Positions 23,151 through 34,500 of a stretch of 64,000 bases of DNA are shown here, piece after piece; within the stretch, counting starts at the first letter, position 1, and each line of letters opens with the position of its first letter. Origin of the DNA: Sanderia malayensis (Eukaryota; Cnidaria; Scyphozoa; Semaeostomeae; Pelagiidae). Both the position numbers and the translations under genes were made by a program. The notes under the pieces are model-generated. The model saw only the letters and a list, made by a program, of their open reading frames with translations. It made no database searches and was not told the origin of the DNA. The DNA lies in the NCBI GenBank assembly GCA_013076295.1, contig RQOL01000658.1:248001-312000 (forward strand), given 5' to 3'.

Positions 23151-25729
23151 AATTTATTTGACTTATATAGCGTTTAGCGTTAAAATTATAAAACGTTTAG
23201 CTATTAATCATGTAGCATTTCTTACCTTGTAGCATTCTTATATTTTCTGCTACATATCTAATTGGATTCCATAGTATAGTTAATTAGATCAAAAAGTTCC
23301 ATTCCAATCCATCATTCCACACTCCATGCCATAGACGACAAGGTTTCGGTACAATTTTCAGATTTGAAATCGACCTGCCAAGTTATCTTGAAGTGAAAAA
23401 TAATAATGGTGTAGTGGCACTTTCAACTTGCAGTGTGATATGTACTTAACATATATGTACATTGTACGTTTTGTTATCCTATATCGCATGTTATTCTGGA
23501 ATGTTTAACTAAAAAAATTATTATTGCCAACACATCCCCACTCGCTGTGTACAAACTGGATTTATTTGTTTTGTATTTTTCTGGCCTCTTCACGTTTTAA
23601 ATGATTGTCTCCAACGAGGCAAATTCTGCGAAGTAACTAAGCTAATCAAGTATGCTCTTCGTTTATGCTTTTGTGTTTTGGATTGATTGCTTTACGATTT
23701 CTGCCTACTTTATGATACTTTGCCTACCTGCATACAGCCTTTATGCTGTCTTCTTTGTCAGTTGCTGTTTTACTTGATGTAGAGTGCAGATGTGCTACTT
23801 TGCTCCGCTTTGCCGCAGGCATTTGGCCTAGGCATATGGCCTGATGGCATAGGAATTTGTGTTTCACAAGCAAGCACGGTGAATCAGCTTTTCTTCGCAT
23901 ACCATTTTAGATCACTGAGAATAGAGAAAATCTCAACTTCTTTCACTCAACATCACAACTCAAAGCCGCCACAGTTTCATGAGCACGAAGACAAAGAATA
24001 AAGGCTCTCCGATAGCTACAAGAAAAAGGTAAGGAAGTCAAATTTTCAATACTTTGAACGGGCTCTGTTGCATTAGACGACCTTTGAATAGAAGCTTTCA
24101 TTTTTGAATTTGATTAAACGCAAATTAAAGTTGTTTCCAATGTTCAATTTTTTACACACAAAAGGCATACAGGGTATGTTGAGATAAACGTGATATATAT
24201 TAAATACTGGATCAATATTTATGATAATTTACTGTAGGAAAATGCCCCTTGGTATTTGGTTTCTCAAATCTTTGTCTAGATCAAAGCAATTGTCGACTTT
24301 CATTTTTGAACTTCATTTTTATCCACTAGCTTGTCTGCTCTTTCCATGCTAGATGTGTTTGTCTTCCATATCAAAACAAGGCTCTTTCCTTTCGCAAGGA
24401 AGTTGATGCAACTAAATCAAAACGCCTGTATATTTTATCAAGCGCTTATATTTTTTCAATCAGATCACAAGCGTAATAACATAAATTATTAATCAAGAAG
24501 TATAAATTGTTGGAGAATTATACTCCAATACACTAACTCATCAGTTTTAAACCAAGTACGAACTCATAGAAAGTCTGCCAGATTTGATTTTAATGCCTCA
24601 TCTCATACAAACACCTTACTGGCAGCTGACAAGTTTTCAACTGCCCAATTTTCCAAGACATATTGCTTATTACTCAGGAAACACAATAAAGAAATACGAA
24701 ATTTTACACAGGCTTTGACCAACTACCATCGATTTTAAGAGATGCTTAAACCAATCAATAACTTACATGTTACTTCTTCTTATGAAGCGGAAAATACACC
24801 CTCTGTAAATACTGGTGACTCAGACTCACGCATAAAAATGAGGCCTTTACGTCAACGAAATCAAGTGAATTAATTCTATTCAAAAGGTCAATCTGTGTAA
24901 AAATAATAAAATTCGAAAGACAATGGCATGCACTTTGTGGCGCTTTCCAGAAGTAAATGAAGAGGGAACTGGGACCTACTTTGTTTTATTTCCTTTTTCA
25001 CGGGCGCAAACAAGAGCATAATCTTGTTCTTCGCAATTTTATGAATATTTTTTCCTATAAATATGCTTGTATTCTTTCTGCTATCATTCTGAAGCATATG
25101 AATGACCTGCAATTTCTGAAATTGGTTTACTCTATTACTTTGCTACGTGCGTGTTGTCATTAACTTATACATACCAGGGAAATTAGTCACCCAAGCGATA
25201 TAACGCTTACAAGAACAACTGACTAACTTAGTCAAAACTAGTTCTCATCGATTGAATCGAGTCACAGGCCCGCCGAGAGCCAGTTCGGGCCCTGGGGCTA
25301 TAAAGAAACAAGGGACTGTTTTATAATTGCTTTGTGTTAGCAAAACTTTTCGCGGACCCTTCTCGGGCCCCTCTTGAGACCAGGGCCCGAGACTGTCGAT
25401 CTCTCGCGATTGTTCTGTCGAGCCATGAAAGATGTAGTTGCATGTTTACTCAGATTTCTTTTTTCGCTTGCTAATTCTGCCACTGTTGATTAATTTTTGA
25501 ACGAAGCTCCAGTAAAGCGTAAATGGAGATGCTACACATGTTTTCATTTTTTGCAATCGTTCCTGGTCTAGTATTGTGCTACAGAGCATTTTTTCTTTCG
25601 GCGGAAGAGGCGAGAAGAGAAATCAGAAGAAAACAAAATTTCATATTGAAATGCTCATGAAGCTATATCTAAAGACAAAGGAAAAAGAACAAAAATCGTG
25701 TTCTTCTCTGGAATTGCTTTAAATGTCTT
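23151..25729. other. Intergenic, no gene recognised
   Basis: About 2.6 kb between the VIAAT-like gene and the first Arg-repeat gene. AT-rich. A short ATG frame near 23792-24001 ends near an AAG|GTAAGG donor-like site (about 24029) but matches nothing I recognise. WDR90 5' exons would be expected upstream of 28541; I looked for the N-terminal domain here and did not find it. Confidence 0.4.
25262..25400. repeat. Short inverted-repeat element (CGGGCCCTGG)
   Basis: TCGGGCCCTGG at about 25286 recurs as CCAGGGCCCGA at about 25383, inside a GC-rich island in AT-rich surroundings that begins CAGGCCCGCCGAGAG. It is probably a small non-autonomous DNA transposon or its remnant. Outer limits are uncertain. 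Confidence 0.4.
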
Positions 25730-26490
25730 TCAACCGTACCTTCTACGGTAGTATCTTCTACGGTAGTATCTTCTACGGTAGGATCTTCTGCGGTAGTATC
25801 TTCTACGGTAGGATCTTCTACGGTAGTGTCTTCTACGGTAGTATCTTCTGCGGCTCCAGAAAATGAAAAATGGATCTTTTTCCTCAGATGTATCTTGAGA
25901 TTCAGCTATTTCTGAATCTGAAATGAAAAAAATTTTATAGGAACTTCGTAGAATTTTTGCTTCTAAGCGCTAATTTTCGACTTTGGTTCAAATTTTGTAA
26001 TCAAATTCCTGTATTGATATACATGTTGCAAATAGTCTTTACGACTCCATATTACTCAGATCTAAAGTTACTAGCCTCCATCAGCTTCGGGGTCTTCGAA
26101 GGCTCCCCCATCGGACTGTTTCTCATCTCTGTCCCCTTCATCCAAATCTTCTTCGGCCAACTGTTCCTTCTCTGTCTCATCTTTGGCAGGTTCTTCGTTT
26201 TCGTCGTCTGTTTCTGCAACACTTCTGGGGTCCTTAAATCTTGGTGCAGCATCCTTATGTTCGGTGGCAGCTGGGTTTTTCTGCCTAGCTGCTGCAAGTT
26301 CAATAAATATCACGTTGGAATATATAACTTACCTACCATATCACTACTGTACTACCGACCAGGCAATGCAATGCATGAACGTTGTTGCTTGTCAAATTGG
26401 TTCGAGCTAAGTTATCTGTACTCATGCAGACTTACCACTGATGCAAAGGGTCAATCCAAGCAAGATAAGGAGACATATAAATTTCCTCAT
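25730..26490 (-). CDS. Secreted acidic/Arg-triplet repeat protein, copy A (8 repeats)
   Basis: Minus-strand exons: 26490-26436 (signal peptide MRKFICLLILLGLTLCIS), 26291-26076 (acidic; [13 protein letters not shown]) and 25917-25730. Joined in phase they give 152 residues. The last exon reads DSEIAESQDTSEEKDPFFIFWS, then eight pentapeptides RRRYY, RRRHY, RRRSY, RRRYY, RRRSY, RRRYY, RRRYY and RRRYG before TGA. The acidic exon can end only at a GC donor (GGAG|GCTAGT), where copy B has GT; without splicing there, translation stops at TAG 26073-26071 and the Arg tail is lost. The alternative repeat frame (AEDTTVEDT) meets a stop upstream and does not fit the splice phase. Family and function are not recognised; it is a paralog of copy B. 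Confidence 0.65.
25733..25852 (-). repeat. 15-bp tandem repeat, 8 units (RRRxY-coding)
   Basis: Eight 15-bp units of the form CGY AGA AGR NNC TAC on the minus strand. They share the core with the 45-unit array at 29147-29821. Each unit is one pentapeptide of copy A. Confidence 0.85.
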
Positions 26491-26774
26491 GATGCAAGCC
26501 TTACTCAGTCCTGAAAATTAAATTAGTAATTATTAATCTAAATAATAAATTTTGTTGTCTCAAGTTTTGAGACAAAATTGGTATGCCCAAATACCCCGAG
26601 ACAGTTTGATGGACAGTATATGATTTAGTGCATGTAGCAAAAAGGAAATAAGGAAAAGAGCTTACCTCAACTATCTTGAACTTTCTTTCCTTGACAGGTT
26701 TTCCGAAGTAGATATCCAGTTCTCCCAAACTGGCAATGTTCTGAAGTCTTGGTGTGTTCACAGTTCTTTTTATA
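26491..26774 (-). promoter_or_regulatory. Promoter, 5'UTR exon and intron of copy A
   Basis: On the minus strand a TATAAAAAG box lies at 26774-26766. A 5'UTR exon follows, ending at donor GAG|GTAAGC (26666/26665), and the intron ends at TTTTCAG before 26510. The 5'UTR exon is clearly similar to the equivalent one of copy B (shared blocks such as ACTTCAGAAC and CCAGTTTG), so the whole transcription unit was duplicated. Confidence 0.6.
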
Positions 26775-28540
26775 CCAATTTTCTCTTTTTGTGGAATGTC
26801 ACATATGAATGATAAATGAACCAGGATCCTTTTAATCACAGAAAAGGTAATTTAAATCCCAGACCCAATTGTCCCTTTAAACAAGAGCGACATATTTCTA
26901 TAAACCATAGCGACTTGAACTTTCTTTATTTACATACTTTAATCGACCCTGTTTTACGTATGTGGAACACAACTTCGATTCATTTTGTGTTTCACGCCTT
27001 GGATTATAATTCATTTTCAATCCAAGTATTTTGTTCTGAGATGCGAATGGATAATTTTTAAGGCGCATTTTGCGGCCATACTCAGTCTGTCTATTGTCTA
27101 GAAAGGCTTAATCCAGGACTTTTTAATAGCAGGAAGTTTTTCACCAGATAATGGTAACTGAGTCATCTCGCTGTCAAAGAAGCGCAAGCTTAGTTGTGCA
27201 CAAGGACAGCCAGGTCGTTCATCGAGGTTTGAATACACTTCAGGCTTTGTTACACCAGATATGATTATTTAATATTCCAGTTTTTAAAGTTAACCAACGT
27301 AATTAAAAGGAAAGCGGTTATTTAATTTTGCATCACGCACCTTTTTATACTTTAATGAATAATTATTTAATTGATAATTTTGATATGGTTCCTAATTCAA
27401 GTTAACTAATTTGGACCTCATGGATTCAAATAAGTGGTAATGTTAAAGTATGATTCCTACTTGGTAAGGGATGCTCGGGGACGCTGCTCTCTTTGGAGTA
27501 AACGTTTTATACGTTGATTGAATGTGCAACGTCATAACTTCATAGCTTGCTAATTTTTAGGTATGCATGCAACAAAAATGGACAAGGGCAGTTATTTTTT
27601 TTAGTTGAAGCACATAAAAATGCAAGACTTTAGGTTGTATTGAAAAAGAAAAGACATCTCTATGAGTTCTCCCACAATGCTACGTAAAACACAGATCCGT
27701 CATTACAGCATTCCCTGTACATGCAGGTTTACACGTTCGTTTTTTGCCGAGAGAGCCTTTACACGAGATGCTCAGCCCGGGATGAGTTTAAGACGGGTTG
27801 ATTTTCAACACGGTTGCAGGTGTATTTAACACGGTTGCAACTTTTGTCATGCCTCGATATTTGCCATTGCCAATCTTAGAATTTCATTTTTTTACTTTCA
27901 GCCTCAATGCTTTTACAACGATAATCTTCATATAATATTGCGAATGGGACATTGAACATCTAACTTTAGGCACTTTTCGTATAGGTTGCGTCCTTATTCT
28001 GTTCCACATACTGGCGTTTTTTGCAATAATGACATCAATTTTTGATCTTTTCACTAAGAGAAACCCTTTTGGGCTCTTTAGCAGCTAGAAACCCATAAAA
28101 TACAGTTTTTTTTTAACTCTTATAACTGGAGTCCCCGCTATCTCAAACAATTTTCTTTTCCCTTGAAACTTAGNNNNNNNNNNNNNNNNNNNNNNNNNNN
28201 NNNNNNNNNNNNNNNNNNNNNNNNNNNNNNNNNNNNNNNNNNNNNNNNNNNNNNNNNNNNNNNNNNNNNNNNNCAATAGAATGCTAAGTTGAGGTTCTCT
28301 GTCGAGGTTAATAAGCTGATCTATCCAGGGCAAAGTCTTTGCAACTGTTCAAATATGTGACTGGCTGAGAAAATCGTTTTGATTTTGTTCCAAGCAATAT
28401 TCTCAGCATTAACAAATATTTTTTTGCTTCTTTTGGACGTGAATATGGCTGCAATATATTTTTCACATGCATTGGAATGTTGCAGCAAAAATTACCGAGT
28501 GAAATGCAATTAAACAATTTTTTCTAATTGATGCATACAG
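26775..28540. other. Intergenic/intronic, contains assembly gap
   Basis: No coding exon recognised on either strand. The sequence is AT-rich. It is either upstream of WDR90 or inside its missing 5' part. Confidence 0.4.
28154..28273. other. Assembly gap (120 N)
   Basis: A run of 120 N bases. Missing WDR90 5' exons could be lost here if the true gap is larger than drawn. Confidence 0.99.
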
Positions 28541-31500
28541 GCAATAGCTGTTTGGGATGCTTCCTTCATTCCCAACGGTGGCAAAGTTACTCTCATTGCC
28601 AAGGCCCATGTAGATATCAGCATCGAATCAATACTAATTGCGCCTTTCAACGATACACTGTAAGTACACCAGATTACTTTTCACACTGTGTTAATTTAAG
28701 TCGGCAAACTATTTTCATCGTTATCATCAATAATAATTATTGTTCTGAAGTTGGTTGAGGCTGTTGCCTCAACCAACCCATTCATAAAACACGGGGGTCC
28801 GCGTGTTTTATGAATGTGCTATGAGAAGAAACCAAGTTTGGTCTCTTAAGCAATTATTGAGCAAGTAGTACGTTGGTACTACGTTGTTGGCTTTCAGTGG
28901 ACGGGTTAAAAGGTTGGTTGTGTGTATGTTGTACGTACTCAGATATATTGGGTGTGAAATGAGGGAGTACTGAGGCAAAGAATACTTTCATTTCTTATTG
29001 CTCGTGATATAACATGGGACTAATAAACAGAAAAAATAAATGCTAGCAAAATGAACGTTAATAATCAAGTGTAATCAGCGTTAATAATCAAGTGTAATCA
29101 GCGTTAATAATCAAGTGTTTCTCACTGGGAACTACCATCCCCCGCGGGCGTGCCTTCTACGGTAGAATCGTCTGCGGACGTTTCTTCTACGGTAGAACCG
29201 TCTGCGGACGTATCTTCTGCGGATACATCTCCTGCGGACGTATCTTCTACGGTAGAATCGTCTGCGGATGGATCTTCTACGGTAGAATCGTCTGCGGACG
29301 TATCTTCTACGGTAGAATCTTCTGCGGATGGATCTTCTGCGGTAGAATCGTCTGCGGACGTATCTTCTATGGTAGAATCTTCTGCGGACGTATCTTCTAC
29401 GGTAGAATCTTCTGCGGATGGATCTTCTGCGGATGGATCTTCTGCGGTAGAATCGTCTGCGGATGGATCTTCTACGGTAGAATCGTCTGCGGACGTATCT
29501 TCTACGGTAGAATCGTCTGCGGACGTATCTTCTGCGGTAGAATCTTCTGCGGATGGATCTTCTGCGGTAAAATCGTCTGCGGACGTATCTTCTACGGTAG
29601 AATCTTCTGCGGATGGATCTTCTGCGGACGTACCTTCTGCGGACGAATCTTCTGCGGACGGATCTTCTACGGAGGGCTCTTCTGCGGACGTATCTTCTAC
29701 GGTAGAATCTTCTGCGGATGGATCTTCTGCGGACGTACCTTCTGCGGACGAATCTTCTGCGGACGGATCTTCTACGGAGGGCTCTTCTGCGGACGTATCT
29801 TCTGCGTACATATCTTCTGCGGGCGGCGAAAGGCCAAAGAAATGGGCTTTTTTCTTGAATGGTGTCTTGAATGGTGGCTGACTCTATAGTATTGAAAATA
29901 TTATCAGAAGTTTTTAAATTTTAAATACAACATACCAATTATCCACTGATGCATTGACTCTTCTTTACATTTGGAAAGTTTTTTTCTGCCACCTCTAAAA
30001 TTACAAACCTTCATCCTCAGGGTCTTCCGTGGCTGGATCATTCGACTCATCACTGTATGACTCTACTTCAAGCCCTGGGTTTTCACTCTCCTCGTTTCCC
30101 GGTTTCTCTTCAGCCGGCTGTTCCTCCTCTGGTTCATCTTTGGCGGGTTCTTCGTTTTCATCGTCTGTTTCTGCTGAATCTATGCTGTTCTTGCTTGCTT
30201 CAACCGGGGCAGCATCCTTTTGTTTGCTGACAGCTGGATCTTCCACTGTTGTTGCTACAAATTTATTAAAATTTGATGCTTAGATATAGGAAAGTGCCTA
30301 CTGCACGACAACATTCTGCTTCAGACACAATATCAATGAGTGAATCAACAATAAGTTATCTATAGTAATGCATACATACCACTGGTGCAGAGTGCCAGTC
30401 CAAGAAGGACGGCGAGGCATACAAATGTTCTCATGATGCAGGTCTTATTCAGTCCTAAAAATGAAATGAGCATTTCACAAGCTTGTTCTTGTATAATTTG
30501 AATTGTTTGCAGAATTGCCATGCTCAAAAAGCGATTTTAAAACATTTTGATAGACACAGAGACAAAATTTGATGAATTTGAAACTTTAATCAGTCCGTCA
30601 TTATTTACTCACTGGTTTTATATTTATAAAATTTGGCTATCGTATCACATTTTGAAGAAGGCCACATATGCTACAGAAGATGTTTTAATAGACAATGTAA
30701 TCGAGAACATGTAGCAAAAAAATAGAAAAAAAACTGGCACTTACTTCACTCCAACTTGAACTTTCTCTGTTTGGCAAATGTTTTGTCAAGCAGATGTCCA
30801 GCTCTCGCAAACTGGCCAAGTTCTGAAGTTTGGGCGTTTTCACGGTTCTATTTATGACGAATTTCTCCTCCACTGCGCTTTGATACATGACAATCATACA
30901 ACCCATGCCCCTTTCAATTACGCAAAAAGCGATTATCAAGATTCAAATATTCTGCGTAAATATCATACGCAACATGTCGTAAAAGAACGTAATCCTGAGT
31001 AATTTTCTTTGTCAATCCACGTATCTCAGCTTTAGTCATTGTGCATACAAGGGCCGGGATACAAAACGTTATTTCTGTCAATTTTCACTAATTAAGAACC
31101 AACGTAAAGTGACGTTGATGACATTGTTGGAATAATGTTCATTATTGGCAAGCGTATTGTAATTTTAAGGTATTTTGATATATTGCCAAGATTTCAGCAC
31201 GGCATAAAAGTCCCTAATAAATTCATGACACGAGGTCTGAAATTTCTTTTGTTTCATTGTTCTTCCAGGCTAGTGTCTTGTGGCAGTGGAAACATACGAG
31301 TTTGGAAAGCGAAGCGTGGTTCTCTTAGGTCTTATCCTCTGGATTTGGGGTTGCATGTCGACACCCATTTCACCGATATTGGCTTTGAACAAGTGGAAAG
31401 ACTCGTACAAGATTCAAAGCATAGAAAATTGTAAGTTCAGGTTCAATGTAATGATTATTACATTTTACTGTTATGTACATGGACATGACAGTTAAATGTA

Positions 31501-34500
31501 TTAACTTTTAAACCTGTTGTTCACTTGAGGTGTATCATGGGATTAAGTTTTAAACAAACTGTCAATTGCGAGGGCGGGCGCTTATGCACCACCTTATTCA
31601 CTAGACTCACTGCATTGGGCCCCTGTGATTCGCTCATTTGTTCACTTACGAGCAAGGACTTGGTTCCTCCTTATGGTCGAAATAGTGGGCAACTCCGCCA
31701 AGAAGTTAGCGTAGCCAATCGAATTGCAGGGTGGTAAAATCCAGCATTCTGATTGGTGTTCATTGTATTGAACAGTGCAAATTTATATTGTTGTTCTGAG
31801 CTAATGCAGTTTCCACAGCTTCACTGATGAAAAGCCGGGAATTTTCGAAATAATGAAACAAAGTGGCTGGTACAGTTTGGGTATTGAATTATCCTCAAAC
31901 CTGATCGTACGTTTCTTACTCACTTTTGCAAAAATGTCGGCCTGTGATTGGAACGAATTATTTATAACTTGTGAGTTTTAAACTGAATTCAGTTTTGTAG
32001 TCCATGGAAATTCAACACTCGTTCTATTATTTAGAGGTGAAGTCACTCCCAACCATGGAGGAAGTTGCTTTTTAGCAGAGTTTTGTTTTGTCAACTATTT
32101 CCACGAAAATAGCATCGAATGCTTCCATTTTGAGACACTAGGTCAGGAAATTTTGTGGAATAAGATTTGTGTATCTGCATGGATATGTTAGTCTTTCAAA
32201 CAAATACGTAGAGCTTAGCATTCCAAGCAATTCTTTAAGCCTGCCACGACTTTCGTAGTTTATACAAGCTATCCCGAGTCAATGAATACACGTTATTTTG
32301 TTATCCTCAGAAATTTACCACAATTATTACAGAATCAATGACAGCAACATGGCGGACATATTACCCTGAAACGAGGCCGAGCAACATGGCTCGTTACCAG
32401 GCTCCAAAATTAGCTGCACAGAGGCAGTTTTCTCAGGGGTCTGACAACTGGCTGCTGGCCGTTGCGCGGGGCTGGCATTTACATTAAATTTTACTTCATT
32501 TTATCATTATTTTAACACTTAAACCCTTTCAGCTAATGGATAAACTTACAATTTTGAAGTAATATAAGAAATAATAGACTAAATTTAAATACAGAAGGAC
32601 GATAAGAAAAAAATATGAGAAATTCAATTGAAAACTAACGCGCTGCTCTACCAAGGGTTCGTGTTTGGGGTTTGCTGGTTCAAAAGGTGTTGTCTGAAAT
32701 CTGATTTAAAAAGAGTGAAGGAATGTTTCTCTCGAATATCATTACGGATGTTATTCCAATTTTTAGTACCAGAGTAATAGAAACCTCTTTTCGAATATTC
32801 TAGCTTAACTTTTGGGATTTGCAGATTTCCATGACCTCTTGTATTATATTCTGTTATTTGAGATCTTTTGGTGAATTTTTGGCATAGGTTTGCAGGGCAG
32901 AGATTGTTCAATATTTTGTCATATTGAACAATGTCATGACCCCTTGGTCAAGGGGGATCAATGACTTGACGTCGAGCCAATTACATCCCCACTCATCCTT
33001 ATATTTGGCATTTTCTATTATCTTTCTTGCCTGAGTCTGCAGTCGTTGTAGCTCAATTAATTTGGCATTGGAAAGAGCACACCAAACAATATTGGCATTG
33101 CGAAGGTGGCTTTCAAAAAGAGCTCTATAAACTAATTCGAGCTTCTTTTGTGGAAGAATGCACTTTAACCTTGTGAGGGAGAGCAAACCCCCTTTAAGAT
33201 TATTTTTATGCTTTCATATTGCTCGTTCCTTGTTGGAATTTTGCCCCTCAAAGTGACAGAATTGCTCCCTATTGGTCAGATAGGATGTGAACCAATTGTG
33301 TGTGATGTCTTTAACATTATATCCCCTTAGTTTCGACAGTAAAATTTTATGATTTACCGTGTCAAAGGCTTTTTTAAGATCAAGGAATACGCTCAAGTTT
33401 TATTTTCCCCTTATCAGCATTTTGAAACCAAGGGTGTTACGTACAACAAACAACATTTAGTAGGCAAGTTGTTGTACTATGAAATTTTTGAAAAGCAAAC
33501 TGATTCACAGCACAGAGAGTTTCTTATTAGCTTTAAGATAATCCGTCAGTTGATCGGGTTATCTTTATTAAATTCATCAATCTAAAGAAATGTTACGTGT
33601 TTTTCACAATTCTATTGCTACCAATGACGTTTTGCGGAAATTGGGACAGACAAAACAGTTCTGAATAGGTTTTTGTCCTTCCTGGACCCGTCACAGTCAT
33701 CGTGAAGTAGAATACACTTTTTTTTAATAAGCAACTAGACTTTGGTCCAGCCCTGAAAGTTGCTTAAAATTTTTGATATTTTAGCCCTCAAAGTTGCTTA
33801 AAAAGTTGCTTAAAATTTGTTGTATCTATAACAGCCTCTCCTGTCCCCAGAGGGTACCACTCCTAAGTTCGTGGGTCAAAATCATCAACTGTAACGCCTA
33901 CAACACAAGACTTAAAAGACAGTAATAGTAAACATGTTAGTCAAGAACTTCAATAGCACAGTGAACATTCGTGCCCAGTTTTAGCATTTTAAAATAAGTG
34001 ACGTTTGAATTCTTATTTGCTAACAGTAATTCAATTGAGTCCTCGAGTTGCTTAATGTTAGGGTCAATCCAGCCCTAGTTGCTTATTGAGCGGTTGCTTA
34101 ATAAAAAAAATTGTATTTCGTATTGCCAATATGGCTGAACATAGTTAAAGTTTTGTTCCCAAACCGACTCAAAGTCTCGAGAAATTTCAGCCGGTTTGCC
34201 ATCAGGCAACGAGTTGGAAAAACAAGCTTTTCTCGAATTTAAAAAACCATTGTCTTATTGGTCAAGTAGACTTGAAAGAAGACGAAGCGAACAGAAATAG
34301 TTGTTTACTGTTTTCCATTTCAAGGTATGCTAGCACCACTTGTGGCTCATTGTTTGAGATAGACTGCAAGTCATTCCAAATACAATACATTCACCAACTT
34401 CTACCAATTAAACAAACACAATCAGCACATGCGCAGAAGAGCAATGTTAACGACAGGAGCACAGGGATACAATGCATTTCACTAAATGATGCAATTTGCG

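Noticed and set aside
25957..26514. Plus-strand 185-codon frame
   Set aside because: Opposite copy A exons; hydrophobic composition is the complement of acidic codons.
29122..29811. Minus-strand acidic 229-codon frame (AEDTS repeats)
   Set aside because: Out of phase with the splice junction from the acidic exon; variation is replacement-rich in this frame; in copy A the equivalent frame hits an upstream stop.
29150..29881. Plus-strand 243-codon Ser/Ala/Asp-rich frame
   Set aside because: It is the complement of the Arg array; no signal peptide or exons on that strand, and codon variation is explained by the minus-strand Arg frame.
32648..33396. Functional reverse transcriptase gene
   Set aside because: Stop codons and loss of the catalytic core show a dead fragment.
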